From NCBI GenBank assembly GCA_031550615.1, contig JAVBOL010000015.1, positions 5,403 through 69,402 on the forward strand: DNA of 64,000 bases. The letters are read 5' to 3'. This document shows positions 49,324-57,284 of the stretch, in pieces (position 1 is the first letter of the stretch; every line of letters begins with the position of its first letter). The notes under the pieces were generated by a model. That model was not told the DNA's origin and searched no databases. It worked only from the letters and a program-made list of their open reading frames with translations. A program made the position numbers and the translations under genes. The stretch comes from JAVBOW01 sp031550615. GTDB taxonomy: Bacteria; Bacteroidota; Bacteroidia; Bacteroidales; Rikenellaceae.

Positions 49324-50847
49324 CTACTGTCGATCTAAACAACGGTAATGAATCGCCTCTGTAACGTGGGCGGGCATGATCTGCTCGGCCCCGTCGAGGT
49401 CGGCGATCGTGCGGGCTACCTTTAATATGCGGTCATAGGCGCGGGCCGAGAGGTCGTAGCGTGTCATCGCCCTTTCGAGCAGCGCAGAGCTTGCGGCGTC
49501 GGGACGGGCATATTCGCGTATCATAGCGGGGGTCATCATAGCGTTGGTGTGCACCCCGGGGGCGGCTTCGAAACGGCTTTGCTGGCGTGAGCGGGCAGTT
49601 ACCACCCTTGCACGCACATCCTTGCTCGATTCGGCTGGTGCTGCGGCGTTGATTTCCGTAAAAGCCACCGGTTCGACCCTTACGTGCAGGTCTATGCGGT
49701 CTAACAGAGGCCCCGAAATGCGGTTCATGTAGCGTTGCACGGCTGCCGGGGCGCATGCACATTCCCGGACAGGGTGTCCGTAATATCCGCACGGGCAGGG
49801 GTTCATCGAGGCGACCAACGTAAAATTGGCGGGATATTCGACGCTGTATTTTGCGCGCGACACGGTCACCATACGGTCTTCGAGGGGTTGGCGCAGCACT
49901 TCAAGAAGGCTGCGGCCATACTCGGCGAATTCGTCCAGATACAGGATACCGTTGTGCGCCAGGGAGATTTCGCCGGGCTGGGGATTCGTCCCGCCACCAA
50001 CGAGGGCGACCTGCGAAGCGAGATGATGCGGAGCGCGGAAAGGGCGGCGCGCCATAAGCCCGGCCTGGTCGCCGATTTTGCCGGCTACGGAGTGTATCTT
50101 GGTGGTTTCGAGCGCTTCATCGAGCGTCATCGGAGGCATGATGGTCGGCATGCGGCGGGCGAGCATCGTTTTACCCGAGCCGGGGCTGCCTATAAGAATC
50201 ACGTTATGGCCTCCGGCGGCGGCTATCTCAAGGGCGCGTTTAACATGCGCCTGGCCGCGTACGTCGCTAAAATCCTCATCGTATAATCCCTGCGGCGGAT
50301 CGAAACAGGCGCGGTGCAGGGCGTAGGGCTCGATGCAATCCTCGCCGCCGAGCATCATCGCGACCTGGCGCAGGTTTTGCGCGCCATAGACCTCCAGGCC
50401 TTCGACCACGGCGGCTTCAGGAGCATTGGCTTCGGGCAGGATGATGCCTTTGAACCCTTCGGCGGCGGCCTGTATGGCCGAGGGCAACGCCCCGCGCACT
50501 TCGCGCAGGGTGCCGTCCAGGGAGAGTTCGCCCAATATAAGGTAGTCGCCCAGCCGGTGTGCGGGGATCTGTCCCGATGCGGCAAGTATGGCCAGCGCTA
50601 TGGGTAGGTCGTAGGCCGAGCCTTCCTTACGCAGGTCGGCGGGGGCGAGGTTGACGGTGGTTTTGCGGCCAGGCATGCGGTAGCCGGAATTCTCGAATGC
50701 CGCGCGGATGCGTTCGCCGCTCTCCTTGACCGCGCTGTCGGGCAGCCCGACCAGGTACATGCCGATGCCCGAGGCGATATTCACCTCGACGGTGATCGTC
50801 ACGGCGCGGATGCCGGCAATGGTGCTTGAAAACGCCTTGACGAACAT
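49324..50847 (-). CDS. comM: YifB/ComM-family Mg-chelatase-like AAA+ ATPase
   Basis: A 507-residue AAA+ protein. Residues 1-165 are the Lon-protease-like N-domain (ASGIGMYLVGLPDSAVKES). The AAA+ core has Walker A GSPGSGKTMLARRMPTIMPP (about 217-224), Walker B GILYLDEF (about 298), FTLVASMNPCPCGYYG with zinc-type cysteines, and ISGPLLDRIDLHV. The C-terminal domain (AYDRILKVARTIADLDG) is intact. ComM of Haemophilus and Vibrio is a branch-migration helicase for DNA uptake; the bacterial-wide family is presumed to aid homologous recombination. It overlaps nothing but ends 2 bases after the dnaB stop codon. Confidence 0.93.
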   Translation of the reverse strand: MFVKAFSSTIAGIRAVTITVEVNIASGIGMYLVGLPDSAVKESGERIRAAFENSGYRMPGRKTTVNLAPADLRKEGSAYDLPIALAILAASGQIPAHRLGDYLILGELSLDGTLREVRGALPSAIQAAAEGFKGIILPEANAPEAAVVEGLEVYGAQNLRQVAMMLGGEDCIEPYALHRACFDPPQGLYDEDFSDVRGQAHVKRALEIAAAGGHNVILIGSPGSGKTMLARRMPTIMPPMTLDEALETTKIHSVAGKIGDQAGLMARRPFRAPHHLASQVALVGGGTNPQPGEISLAHNGILYLDEFAEYGRSLLEVLRQPLEDRMVTVSRAKYSVEYPANFTLVASMNPCPCGYYGHPVRECACAPAAVQRYMNRISGPLLDRIDLHVRVEPVAFTEINAAAPAESSKDVRARVVTARSRQQSRFEAAPGVHTNAMMTPAMIREYARPDAASSALLERAMTRYDLSARAYDRILKVARTIADLDGAEQIMPAHVTEAIHYRCLDRQ

Positions 50848-50849
50848 TT

Positions 50850-52409
50850 CTAAAAAGGTGCGTCGTCGCCGTCAAACGGGCTTCCGCCGCCGAAAGATCC
50901 GCCCATGGGCGCGGGTGAGGGCAGGTCGAAATCGCTTCCTCCGCCCATCGCCGAAGAGCCGCCCATCGAAGCGCCCATCGAGCTTTCGATGCCGGTGTAT
51001 CCGCCCAGGTCGTCTGCGTCGTAGTCCAGGAAACGCGCCTGTTCCTTACGGAAGCGCAGTTTGATCGTTCCCACCTCGCCGTTACGGTGCTTGGCCAGGA
51101 TGATCTCTGCCATGCCCTGTGTGGGCAGCCCGTCCTCGTCGGTGGTAAGGCCGTAATACTCAGGACGGTGGATGAACGCCACGATGTCGGCGTCCTGCTC
51201 GATGGCTCCCGATTCGCGAAGGTCGGAAAGTTGGGGGCGCTTGCTGCCGCCGCGCGACTCGACCGAGCGGTTGAGCTGCGACAGGGCGAGGATAGGTATG
51301 TTGAGTTCCTTGGCTATCGCCTTGAGTGAACGCGAGATAAAGGCCACTTCCTGCTCACGGTTGCCGCGCGTGTCCTGGCTGCCGGTCATAAGTTGCAGGT
51401 AGTCGATCACGATGCACTGTATGTCGAATTGCGTCTTCAGGCGGCGCGCCTTCGAGCGGAATTCGAAGATCGACAGCGCTGGCGTGTCATCGATAAACAG
51501 CGGTGCGGAGGCCAGGGGGCGCACCGAGGCTTCGAGGTGCTTCCATTGGTCGGGCGAGAGGCGACCGCTGCGCAGGTCTTTCGAATCGAGTCCCGATTCG
51601 GCGACGATAAGCCTCTGCATAAGCTGCGTGGCGCCCATTTCCAAAGAGAAGAACGCCAGCGGCTTCTCGTGGTCGATGGCCATGTTGCGCGCCATCGAAA
51701 GCACGAACGCCGTCTTACCCATCGAGGGGCGGGCGGCGATGATTATAAGGTCTGAGGGCTGCCAGCCGAGCGTGGTGCGGTCCAGGTGGGTGTAACCCGA
51801 AGGCACGCCGCTGAAATTGCCGCCGTGCTTGGCGGCCTCCTCGATGGCGGCCATGGTTTTGGTCAGAATGTCGCGCGACTGCTGCACGTCGCGTTTGACG
51901 TGTCCCTCGGCGACTTTGAATATCTCGCCCTCGGCGAAATCGATCAGGTCGGTCACGTCGGTCGACTCGTCGAAAGAGCGGCGCTGTATGTCCGAGCTGA
52001 CGCGGATCAGTTCGCGCTGCACATATTTCTGGGCGATGATCTTGGCGTGGAACTCCACGTGCGCCGCCGAAGCCACCTTCTGGGTCAGTTGGGCGAGGAA
52101 CACCGCCCCGCCGACCTTCGAGAGCTGGCGGTTGCGCTTCAGGCGGTCGGTGACCGTATAAAGGTCGATAGGCTGCAACTCCGCCGACAGTTCGAGGATC
52201 GCCTTGTATATGGTCTGGTGCGCCTCCTTATAGAATGCCTGGGGCTCGACGTACTCCTGCACAGCGATGATGCTGTCCTTTTCGAGCATCAACGCACCCA
52301 AGACCGCCTCTTCAAGCTCTATGGCCTGGGGCGGGACGTTGCCGGGGGCGTCGGTCAGGGCTGCGTATGCCTCGCGGTTGGATTGCGAGCGTTCGTATTG
52401 TTTTGCCAT
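50850..52409 (-). CDS. dnaB: Replicative DNA helicase DnaB with SSB-like C-terminal tail
   Basis: A 519-residue RecA-fold helicase that forms the hexameric ring at the replication fork. The N-terminal primase-binding domain is in residues 25-125; Walker A ARPSMGKT is at 226-233; FFSLEMGATQLMQRLIVAES and VIDYLQLMTG (Walker B) follow; SQLNRSVESRGGSKRPQLSD is the conserved H4 region. Residues about 470-519 are a low-complexity Gly/Ser/Met-rich tail ending in FDGDDAPF. That ending resembles the acidic C-terminal peptide of SSB (DDDIPF in E. coli), which binds many replication proteins. No intein is present. Length matches Bacteroidetes DnaB. Confidence 0.96.
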   Translation of the reverse strand: MAKQYERSQSNREAYAALTDAPGNVPPQAIELEEAVLGALMLEKDSIIAVQEYVEPQAFYKEAHQTIYKAILELSAELQPIDLYTVTDRLKRNRQLSKVGGAVFLAQLTQKVASAAHVEFHAKIIAQKYVQRELIRVSSDIQRRSFDESTDVTDLIDFAEGEIFKVAEGHVKRDVQQSRDILTKTMAAIEEAAKHGGNFSGVPSGYTHLDRTTLGWQPSDLIIIAARPSMGKTAFVLSMARNMAIDHEKPLAFFSLEMGATQLMQRLIVAESGLDSKDLRSGRLSPDQWKHLEASVRPLASAPLFIDDTPALSIFEFRSKARRLKTQFDIQCIVIDYLQLMTGSQDTRGNREQEVAFISRSLKAIAKELNIPILALSQLNRSVESRGGSKRPQLSDLRESGAIEQDADIVAFIHRPEYYGLTTDEDGLPTQGMAEIILAKHRNGEVGTIKLRFRKEQARFLDYDADDLGGYTGIESSMGASMGGSSAMGGGSDFDLPSPAPMGGSFGGGSPFDGDDAPF

Positions 52410-52466
52410 TTTCGCTGTTTCGGGACGGTAAAGATATAAAGTTTTCCTAAGATTCAGGCATAAAAA

Positions 52467-52488
52467 ATCCCGGCCCTCAGACCGGGAT
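52467..52488 (-). terminator. Terminator after OMP gene
   Basis: ATCCCGG and CCGGGAT form a 7-bp stem with an 8-nt loop; on the minus strand TTTTTTA follows. It lies 19 bases past the stop codon. Confidence 0.7.
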
Positions 52489-52507
52489 GTAATTTTAGGT
52501 GCCGCGG

Positions 52508-53098
52508 TCAGAAACGGTATCCCGCGCCGAGCTGCACGACCATGTTTTTCATCCTGCCCTCGCCCTCCTCGAACTTCTTTTTGGCCTCGTTGGTCAAACC
52601 CAGGGTATAACGTCCCTGCACGAAGACCTTACCGAAATTATAGGTCATGCCCAGGGCCGCGCTAAGATCGAATTTATTTAAGTATTTCATGGCGTCCGTG
52701 GGATCCTGTCCCTCGATCTTGTCTTTGGCCGAGAGCAAAAGGCCGAATTGCGGGCCCAGGTCGAGGCTCAGATCATCGGTAATGTGTACTTTCGCCAACA
52801 CAGGAAGCGTGAGGTAGTCGTTGCGGTATGTGAGGATTTTCGTGTCGGGAATATAATCCAACCGGGTATTCACGCCTTGGGCGGAGTAGAGCAACTCGAC
52901 TCCCAAATCGACAAGGTCATTGAGGCGGTAATCGGCGAAAGCACCGGCATAGAACGCAGGACGCACATGACTGGCCGGGGTATTGGAAATGCTCGCCAGG
53001 TTAAGGCCGCCCTTGATGCCGTAAGACAACTGGGCGAAACCGACCGACACGGCCAGGCAGAAAGCCGCGCTTAGTAGAATCGTTTTTCGCATATTCAT
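52508..53098 (-). CDS. Outer-membrane beta-barrel protein (PorT-like)
   Basis: A 196-residue protein (194 if the ATG at 53092 is used). A longer frame would cross its own promoter, so the start is placed at 53098. A signal peptide ends in AVSVGFAQ and the mature protein is an 8-stranded barrel pattern: LSYGIKGGLNLASIS, YAGAFADYRLNDLVDLGVELLYS, TLPVLAKVHITDDLSLDLGPQFG and a terminal VVQLGAGYRF ending in Phe, as most outer-membrane proteins do. Such small barrels are common in Bacteroidetes; function unknown. Own promoter and terminator, so monocistronic. Confidence 0.85.
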   Translation of the reverse strand: MNMRKTILLSAAFCLAVSVGFAQLSYGIKGGLNLASISNTPASHVRPAFYAGAFADYRLNDLVDLGVELLYSAQGVNTRLDYIPDTKILTYRNDYLTLPVLAKVHITDDLSLDLGPQFGLLLSAKDKIEGQDPTDAMKYLNKFDLSAALGMTYNFGKVFVQGRYTLGLTNEAKKKFEEGEGRMKNMVVQLGAGYRF

Positions 53099-53122
53099 AA
53101 GTTTTAGTGGGTGATCGCAATC

Positions 53123-53130
53123 CAAATATA
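53123..53130 (-). promoter_or_regulatory. -7 element of OMP gene
   Basis: TATATTTG on the minus strand, 24 bases before the start at 53098. It lies between the coding starts of the longer and shorter frames. Confidence 0.55.
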
Positions 53131-53138
53131 GTAAATTC

Positions 53139-53852
53139 CTACATTTTCTCATACAATGCCGCGGGAATCACCCTGAATATAGCTGCCACCACGCGCCAGC
53201 GGCGGGTTACGTAAACCACCCTGCGGCGGTGGCCTATCGCACGCATTATCTGCCGAGCGGCCTTCCCGACGGGGGCGACCCAGAATAGCCCATCACCCTT
53301 GGCCATGGCGGTATCGACGAATCCGGGGCGTATGTCGGTCACGGCAATGGGCAGTTTCGCCGCACGGGCGCGCTGGCGCAAGCCTTCGAGGTAGTTGACC
53401 TGGTAGGCTTTCGTGGCGTTATATGCCGGAGCCTGGCGGTTGCCGCGCAATCCGGCGACGGAGGTGATCGCTGCCAAATGTCCAGCTCCCGTACTGACAA
53501 AATATCTGAATGCCCAGTCGCAGATGCAGGTGAAACCGGACACGTTGGTGTCTATGGCAGTTTTTTCGATCCCGAAATCCAGGCCAGGGTTTTCATCGCC
53601 CGTTCCGGCACTCAGTATGAGCAGGTCCACCCCACCCAATCGGGTCGCCAGCGCATCGAGTCCGGCTTCCAGCTCCGCGGTCCGGGTGACGTCGAGCGTG
53701 GCGGTAAGGATCGAGGGATGCTCCGCCCTTAGAGTGTCGAGCAATCCGGCGCGGCGGCCAGTCGCGGCGACACGGCAACCCGCACGCACGAGCATACGCG
53801 CCAATTCGCGGCCCATGCCCGAGCTCGCACCTATTATTATAGCCCTCTTCAT
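53139..53852 (-). CDS. Short-chain dehydrogenase/reductase
   Basis: A 237-residue NAD(P)-dependent oxidoreductase. Start 53852 (MKRAIIIGASSGMG) is chosen for the coenzyme-binding GASSGMGRELA motif; the longer frame runs far into thiL. Other SDR motifs: LDVTRTAELEAGLDALATR (Asp), LLILSAGTG (NAG-like) and the catalytic SVAGLRG...YNATKAYQVNYLEGL, with Ser, Tyr and Lys of the active site; DIRPGFVDTAMAKGD follows. The start codon touches the thiL stop codon (TAATG), so it is translationally coupled. Substrate unknown. Confidence 0.9.
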   Translation of the reverse strand: MKRAIIIGASSGMGRELARMLVRAGCRVAATGRRAGLLDTLRAEHPSILTATLDVTRTAELEAGLDALATRLGGVDLLILSAGTGDENPGLDFGIEKTAIDTNVSGFTCICDWAFRYFVSTGAGHLAAITSVAGLRGNRQAPAYNATKAYQVNYLEGLRQRARAAKLPIAVTDIRPGFVDTAMAKGDGLFWVAPVGKAARQIMRAIGHRRRVVYVTRRWRVVAAIFRVIPAALYEKM

Positions 53853-54889
53853 TATATGAGCGCCGTCCAGCCGGGTGCGGTGATGCCGATCTGCGCGCCG
53901 TCTGGCGTTATGAGCATCACCCCGGCCTCGGGGGCGGTTATATGGCCGATCACGTCTATGCCGCCTATATCGACTATCTTTTGCTGCAAATCCAAGGGTA
54001 TGGTGAACATCAGTTCGAAATCGTCGCCGCCGTTCAGCGCCGCCACGACCGGATCGGAGTGCATCTCCTCGCACAGCTTATATGTCTGCGAGGCGATAGG
54101 CATGCGGTCGAGGTAGATGTGCGCGCCCTTGCCCGAGGCTTTACATATCTGGAGCAGGTCAGAGGCGAGGCCGTCCGTAAGGTCGATCATCGAAGTGGGG
54201 AGTATTTTCTCGGCGGCAAGCGACTCGACAACCTCGCGGCGGGCGGCGGGTTTAAGCTGGCGGCGCAGCAGGTACTCATAGCCCTCGAATTGCGGCTGGG
54301 GATCGTTATGCCCCTCCAGTACGCGCCTTTCGCGCTCCAACAGGCGCAGCCCCATGTAGGCCGAGCCCAGGTCACCCGTTATACATATAAGGTCGTTGAC
54401 GCCAGCCCCGCCTCGTGTGACGATCTTCTTTTCCTCTGCCGACCCCAACGCAGTAACGGCGATCGTAAAGCCGGTCAGCGAAGTGGTCAGGTCGCCACCG
54501 GCCAGGTCGACGCCATAGTCGGCGCAGCCCTGGCGCACGCCTTCGTAGAACTCCTCCAGCATCTCCACGCTCATGCGCGAACCTACGCCTATGGCCAGGG
54601 TGATCTGCTCGGGGAGACCGTTCATCGCGTAGATATCGCTCACGCCGGCCACCACGGCCTTATACCCGAGATGCTTGAGGGGAAAATATGTCAGGTCGAA
54701 ATGCACCCCTTCCAGGAGCAGGTCGGTCGAGAGCAGTTTGAGCCGCCCCTTTCCGCACGCCACCACCGCGGCGTCGTCGCCCGCAGTACGCAGGGTCGAA
54801 GGATTCGCGGGTGTAAAAGGTGCGGTCAGTTTTTCGATCAGGCCGAATTGGCCGAGCGATGCTATCGGAGTGCCGTTTTTTAACGCCAT
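53852..54889 (-). CDS. thiL: Thiamine-monophosphate kinase
   Basis: A 345-residue enzyme phosphorylating thiamine monophosphate to the active diphosphate. Start 54889 (MALKNGTPIASLGQFGLIEKL) is supported by the promoter upstream; the longer frame includes intergenic and adk antisense sequence. Motifs: RTAGDDAAVVACG, LLSTDLLLEGVHFDLTYFP, GYKAVVAGVSDIYAMNGLPE, GGDLTTS, CITGDLGSAYMGL and MIDLTDGLASDLL, all typical of the PurM/ThiL superfamily with metal-binding Asp residues. First gene of a two-gene transcript with the SDR. Confidence 0.93.
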   Translation of the reverse strand: MALKNGTPIASLGQFGLIEKLTAPFTPANPSTLRTAGDDAAVVACGKGRLKLLSTDLLLEGVHFDLTYFPLKHLGYKAVVAGVSDIYAMNGLPEQITLAIGVGSRMSVEMLEEFYEGVRQGCADYGVDLAGGDLTTSLTGFTIAVTALGSAEEKKIVTRGGAGVNDLICITGDLGSAYMGLRLLERERRVLEGHNDPQPQFEGYEYLLRRQLKPAARREVVESLAAEKILPTSMIDLTDGLASDLLQICKASGKGAHIYLDRMPIASQTYKLCEEMHSDPVVAALNGGDDFELMFTIPLDLQQKIVDIGGIDVIGHITAPEAGVMLITPDGAQIGITAPGWTALI

Positions 54890-54906
54890 AGTATAAAATT
54901 TAACAA

Positions 54907-54937
54907 CAAAGATAGTCCTAACTTTTGTTACGGCAAA
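54907..54937 (-). promoter_or_regulatory. thiL promoter
   Basis: On the minus strand TTTG (54934-54937), 19 nt, TATCTTTG (54907-54914), an exact Bacteroidetes promoter 17 bases before the start. It interleaves with the divergent adk promoter. Confidence 0.72.
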
Positions 54938-54954
54938 AAAAAGCCTTATTTTTG
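54924..54954 (+). promoter_or_regulatory. adk promoter
   Basis: TTTG (54924-54927), 19 nt, TATTTTTG (54947-54954). It overlaps the oppositely directed thiL promoter, so the two cannot be fully occupied at once. Confidence 0.72.
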
Positions 54955-54971
54955 CCGGCTCAAACATCAAG

Positions 54972-55544
54972 ATGACGAACATTGTTTTATTCGGCCCCCC
55001 GGGCGCGGGCAAGGGCACACAGGCCAAACTGATCGCGGAGAAATACGGCTTCGAGCATATCTCGACCGGCGAGGTGATCCGCGATGAGATCCGCCGCGGC
55101 ACGCCCCACGGGATGATCGCCAAAGAGCTGATCGACCGCGGCGAGTTGGCCCCCGACTACCTCGTGATAGAGATAATCACCGACCACATAGAGAACCACC
55201 GCGACGGCGCAGGTAATATTTTCGACGGTTTTCCGCGCACCGTGCGCCAGGCCGAAGAGTTCGACCGCATACTTTCCTCGCGCGGGCTGAAAGTCGACGC
55301 CATGCTTTCGCTCGAAGTCCCCGACAAGGTGCTCATCCAGCGCATCAGCCTTCGCGCCCTTGACAGCGGACGCGACGACGACGCCGACATAGCCATCATA
55401 CAGAACCGCCTGGAGGTCTACAAACGCCAGACGGCTATCGTAGCGTCATATTACGCCTCGCAGCAAAAGCACCACCCCATCAACGGACTGGGCAGCGTAG
55501 ATGACGTTTTCAACAGGCTTTGCGGCCAGATCGACGCTTTATAA
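54972..55544 (+). CDS. adk: Adenylate kinase
   Basis: A 190-residue cytoplasmic kinase interconverting ATP, ADP and AMP. P-loop GPPGAGKGT (residues 8-16), HISTGEVIRDEI (AMP-binding helix), GNIFDGFPRTVRQAEEFD and a short LID (RALDSGRDDDAD) in place of the zinc-type long one, as in Bacteroidetes short-form enzymes. Start follows the promoter -7 element by 17 bases. The rpsF operon downstream has its own promoter. Confidence 0.96.
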   Translation: MTNIVLFGPPGAGKGTQAKLIAEKYGFEHISTGEVIRDEIRRGTPHGMIAKELIDRGELAPDYLVIEIITDHIENHRDGAGNIFDGFPRTVRQAEEFDRILSSRGLKVDAMLSLEVPDKVLIQRISLRALDSGRDDDADIAIIQNRLEVYKRQTAIVASYYASQQKHHPINGLGSVDDVFNRLCGQIDAL

Positions 55545-55564
55545 TCAATAATCCGCAATTCCCA

Positions 55565-55594
55565 TTGCATATTAAGATAAAAGTCGTACCTTTG
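55565..55594 (+). promoter_or_regulatory. rpsF operon promoter
   Basis: TTG (55565-55567), 19 nt, TACCTTTG (55587-55594), 29 bases before rpsF. Confidence 0.68.
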
Positions 55595-55623
55595 TGCCAC
55601 TTTTCGTTTAACTAAATACGATT

Positions 55624-55965
55624 ATGAACAATTACGAAACCGTTTTCATCGCCACTCCGGTCCTTTCCGACGCACAAGCGAAGGAGGTCCTTGGCAAATT
55701 CCGCGGTGTTATCACCGAGAACGGTGGTCAGGTTACCAATGAAGAAGATTGGGGCCTGCGCAAACTGGCTTATCCTATCCAGAAGAAGACCACCGGCTTT
55801 TACTATTTCCTCGAATTCGCTGCAGAGGGCGACATCATCGAGAAGCTCGAACTGCAGTATCGCCGCGACGAGCGCGTGATACGTTTCCTGACCTTCAAGC
55901 AGGACAAGTACGCTGCGGAATATGCCGATAAGCGTCGTAACAAACTTAACAAAAAGGAGGAATAA
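55624..55965 (+). CDS. rpsF: 30S ribosomal protein S6
   Basis: A 113-residue ribosomal protein: the start NNYETVFIATPVLSDAQAKEV and TNEEDWGLRKLAYPIQKKTT are the S6 signature, with the C-terminal basic tail KRRNKLNKKEE. S6 binds 16S rRNA together with S18, which is encoded 3 bases downstream. The rpsF-rpsR-rplI order is the conserved bacterial arrangement, though ssb is absent here. Confidence 0.97.
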   Translation: MNNYETVFIATPVLSDAQAKEVLGKFRGVITENGGQVTNEEDWGLRKLAYPIQKKTTGFYYFLEFAAEGDIIEKLELQYRRDERVIRFLTFKQDKYAAEYADKRRNKLNKKEE

Positions 55966-55968
55966 GCC

Positions 55969-56241
55969 ATGGCAGCCAACTCGCAATCAGAAATCCGCTA
56001 CCTCAACCCCGTAACGGTTGAAGTCCGCAAGAAGAAATACTGCCGTTTCAAAAAGGCCGGTATCAAGTACGTCGACTACAAAGACGGCGAATTCCTCAAG
56101 AAGTTCCTCAACGAACAGGGTAAGCTCCTGCCCCGTCGCCTGACCGGCACCTCGCAGAAGTTCCAGAAGAAAGTAGCCCAGGCCGTTAAGCGCGCACGCC
56201 ACCTCGCGATTCTGCCCTACGTTACCGACATGATGAAATAA
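55969..56241 (+). CDS. rpsR: 30S ribosomal protein S18
   Basis: A 90-residue basic ribosomal protein with KKYCRFKKAGIKYVDYKDGE near the start, LLPRRLTGTSQKFQKKVAQA in the middle and the C-terminal VKRARHLAILPYV. It pairs with S6 on the central domain of 16S rRNA. A single Cys in KKKYCRFKK means no zinc knuckle. It lies 3 bases after rpsF and 19 before rplI. Confidence 0.97.
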   Translation: MAANSQSEIRYLNPVTVEVRKKKYCRFKKAGIKYVDYKDGEFLKKFLNEQGKLLPRRLTGTSQKFQKKVAQAVKRARHLAILPYVTDMMK

Positions 56242-56260
56242 CCCACAAAAATCGATAGAC

Positions 56261-56701
56261 ATGGAAGTTATACTGACTAAAGACGTCGAAAAGCTGGGTT
56301 ACAAGAACGACATCGTGAACGTCGCCCCCGGCTACGCCAACAACTACCTCATCCCCCAGGGTTTCGCCCGCACGGCAACCGAATCGGCGAAGAAGGTACT
56401 GGCTGAAAACATCAAACAACAGGCCCACAAAGAAGCCAAGATGGTTGCTGATGCGGAAAGCATGGTCGCTAAACTGGCCGCCCTGAGCATCGAGCTGAAA
56501 GCCAAAGCGGAAGAAGGCCGTATCTTCGGCTCGATCACCGCAGCCAACCTGGCCGAGGCTATCGCAGCCAAAGGGATCGAGATCGACCGCAAAGCCATCA
56601 GCGTCGAAGGCGTTAAGACCGTCGGCGAATATGAGGCCATCGTAAAGATCTACAAAGAGATCAAAGGCGTGGTGAAATTCACCGTTTCCGCCGAAGAGTA
56701 A
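56261..56701 (+). CDS. rplI: 50S ribosomal protein L9
   Basis: A 146-residue two-domain ribosomal protein. MEVILTKDVEKLGYKNDIVN opens the N-terminal rRNA-binding domain, NNYLIPQGFARTAT is its conserved loop, then a long connecting helix (about 45-75) and the C-terminal domain (FGSITAANLAEAI, ISVEGVKTVGEYEAIVKIYKE). Last gene of the S6 operon, followed by a terminator. Confidence 0.97.
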   Translation: MEVILTKDVEKLGYKNDIVNVAPGYANNYLIPQGFARTATESAKKVLAENIKQQAHKEAKMVADAESMVAKLAALSIELKAKAEEGRIFGSITAANLAEAIAAKGIEIDRKAISVEGVKTVGEYEAIVKIYKEIKGVVKFTVSAEE

Positions 56702-56720
56702 TCTCCCGGATATTTCAGGA

Positions 56721-56752
56721 AAAGGCGAACCGTTGCGGTTCGCCTTTCTTTT
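56721..56752 (+). terminator. Terminator of rpsF-rpsR-rplI operon
   Basis: AAAGGCGAACC (56721-56731) and GGTTCGCCTTT (56737-56747), an 11-bp stem with a 5-nt loop and T-rich tail. It ends at the stop codon of the convergent rlmH. Confidence 0.9.
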
Positions 56753-57224
56753 ATACGTGGTGGTAAGGCTCGTTACCCAGGATCGTGAACGCGCGGTATA
56801 GCTGCTCTGCGAACAGCGCCCGGACGATCTGGTGCGAGAAGGTCATCTTCGAGAGGCTGAGCGTGGCGTCGGCGCGACTGCGCATCTCATCCGAAAAGCC
56901 GTAGGGGCCCCCGATGATAAAGCATAACCTGCGTGAGGAGGCCAGCATGCGCTTTTCGATCCACTTCGCGAAATCCACGGACGAATACTGTGCGCCATGT
57001 TCATCCAACAGCGCCACGAAGTCTGAATCCTGCAAAAGTTTCAGGATATGTTCGCCTTCCTGTTTTTTCTGCTCGGCCTGGGGTATGGTTTTCCCGCGGC
57101 GCACATCCGGCACGACGCTGATCGTGAATTTCACGTAATGGCCTATGCGCCCCCGGTACATATCGACCAGCGAGGCCACCTCGGCCATGTCGGTCTTGCC
57201 GACAACGATCAACTCGATAGTCAT
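56751..57224 (-). CDS. rlmH: 23S rRNA (pseudouridine1915-N3)-methyltransferase RlmH
   Basis: A 157-residue SPOUT-class methyltransferase acting on helix 69 of 23S rRNA. MTIELIVVGKT, then EGEHILKLLQDSDFVALLDE (E and D), FIIGGPYGFSDEMRSRAD (the SAM-binding knot) and LSLSKMTFSHQIVRALFAEQ with LYRAFTILGNEPYHH are the family signature. Length is normal. Confidence 0.96.
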   Translation of the reverse strand: MTIELIVVGKTDMAEVASLVDMYRGRIGHYVKFTISVVPDVRRGKTIPQAEQKKQEGEHILKLLQDSDFVALLDEHGAQYSSVDFAKWIEKRMLASSRRLCFIIGGPYGFSDEMRSRADATLSLSKMTFSHQIVRALFAEQLYRAFTILGNEPYHHV

Positions 57225-57284
57225 TTAAATAAAATCAATTAACAACGAAGCTGTGCATAGCGTGCGATATGCGCAGCCAACCGG

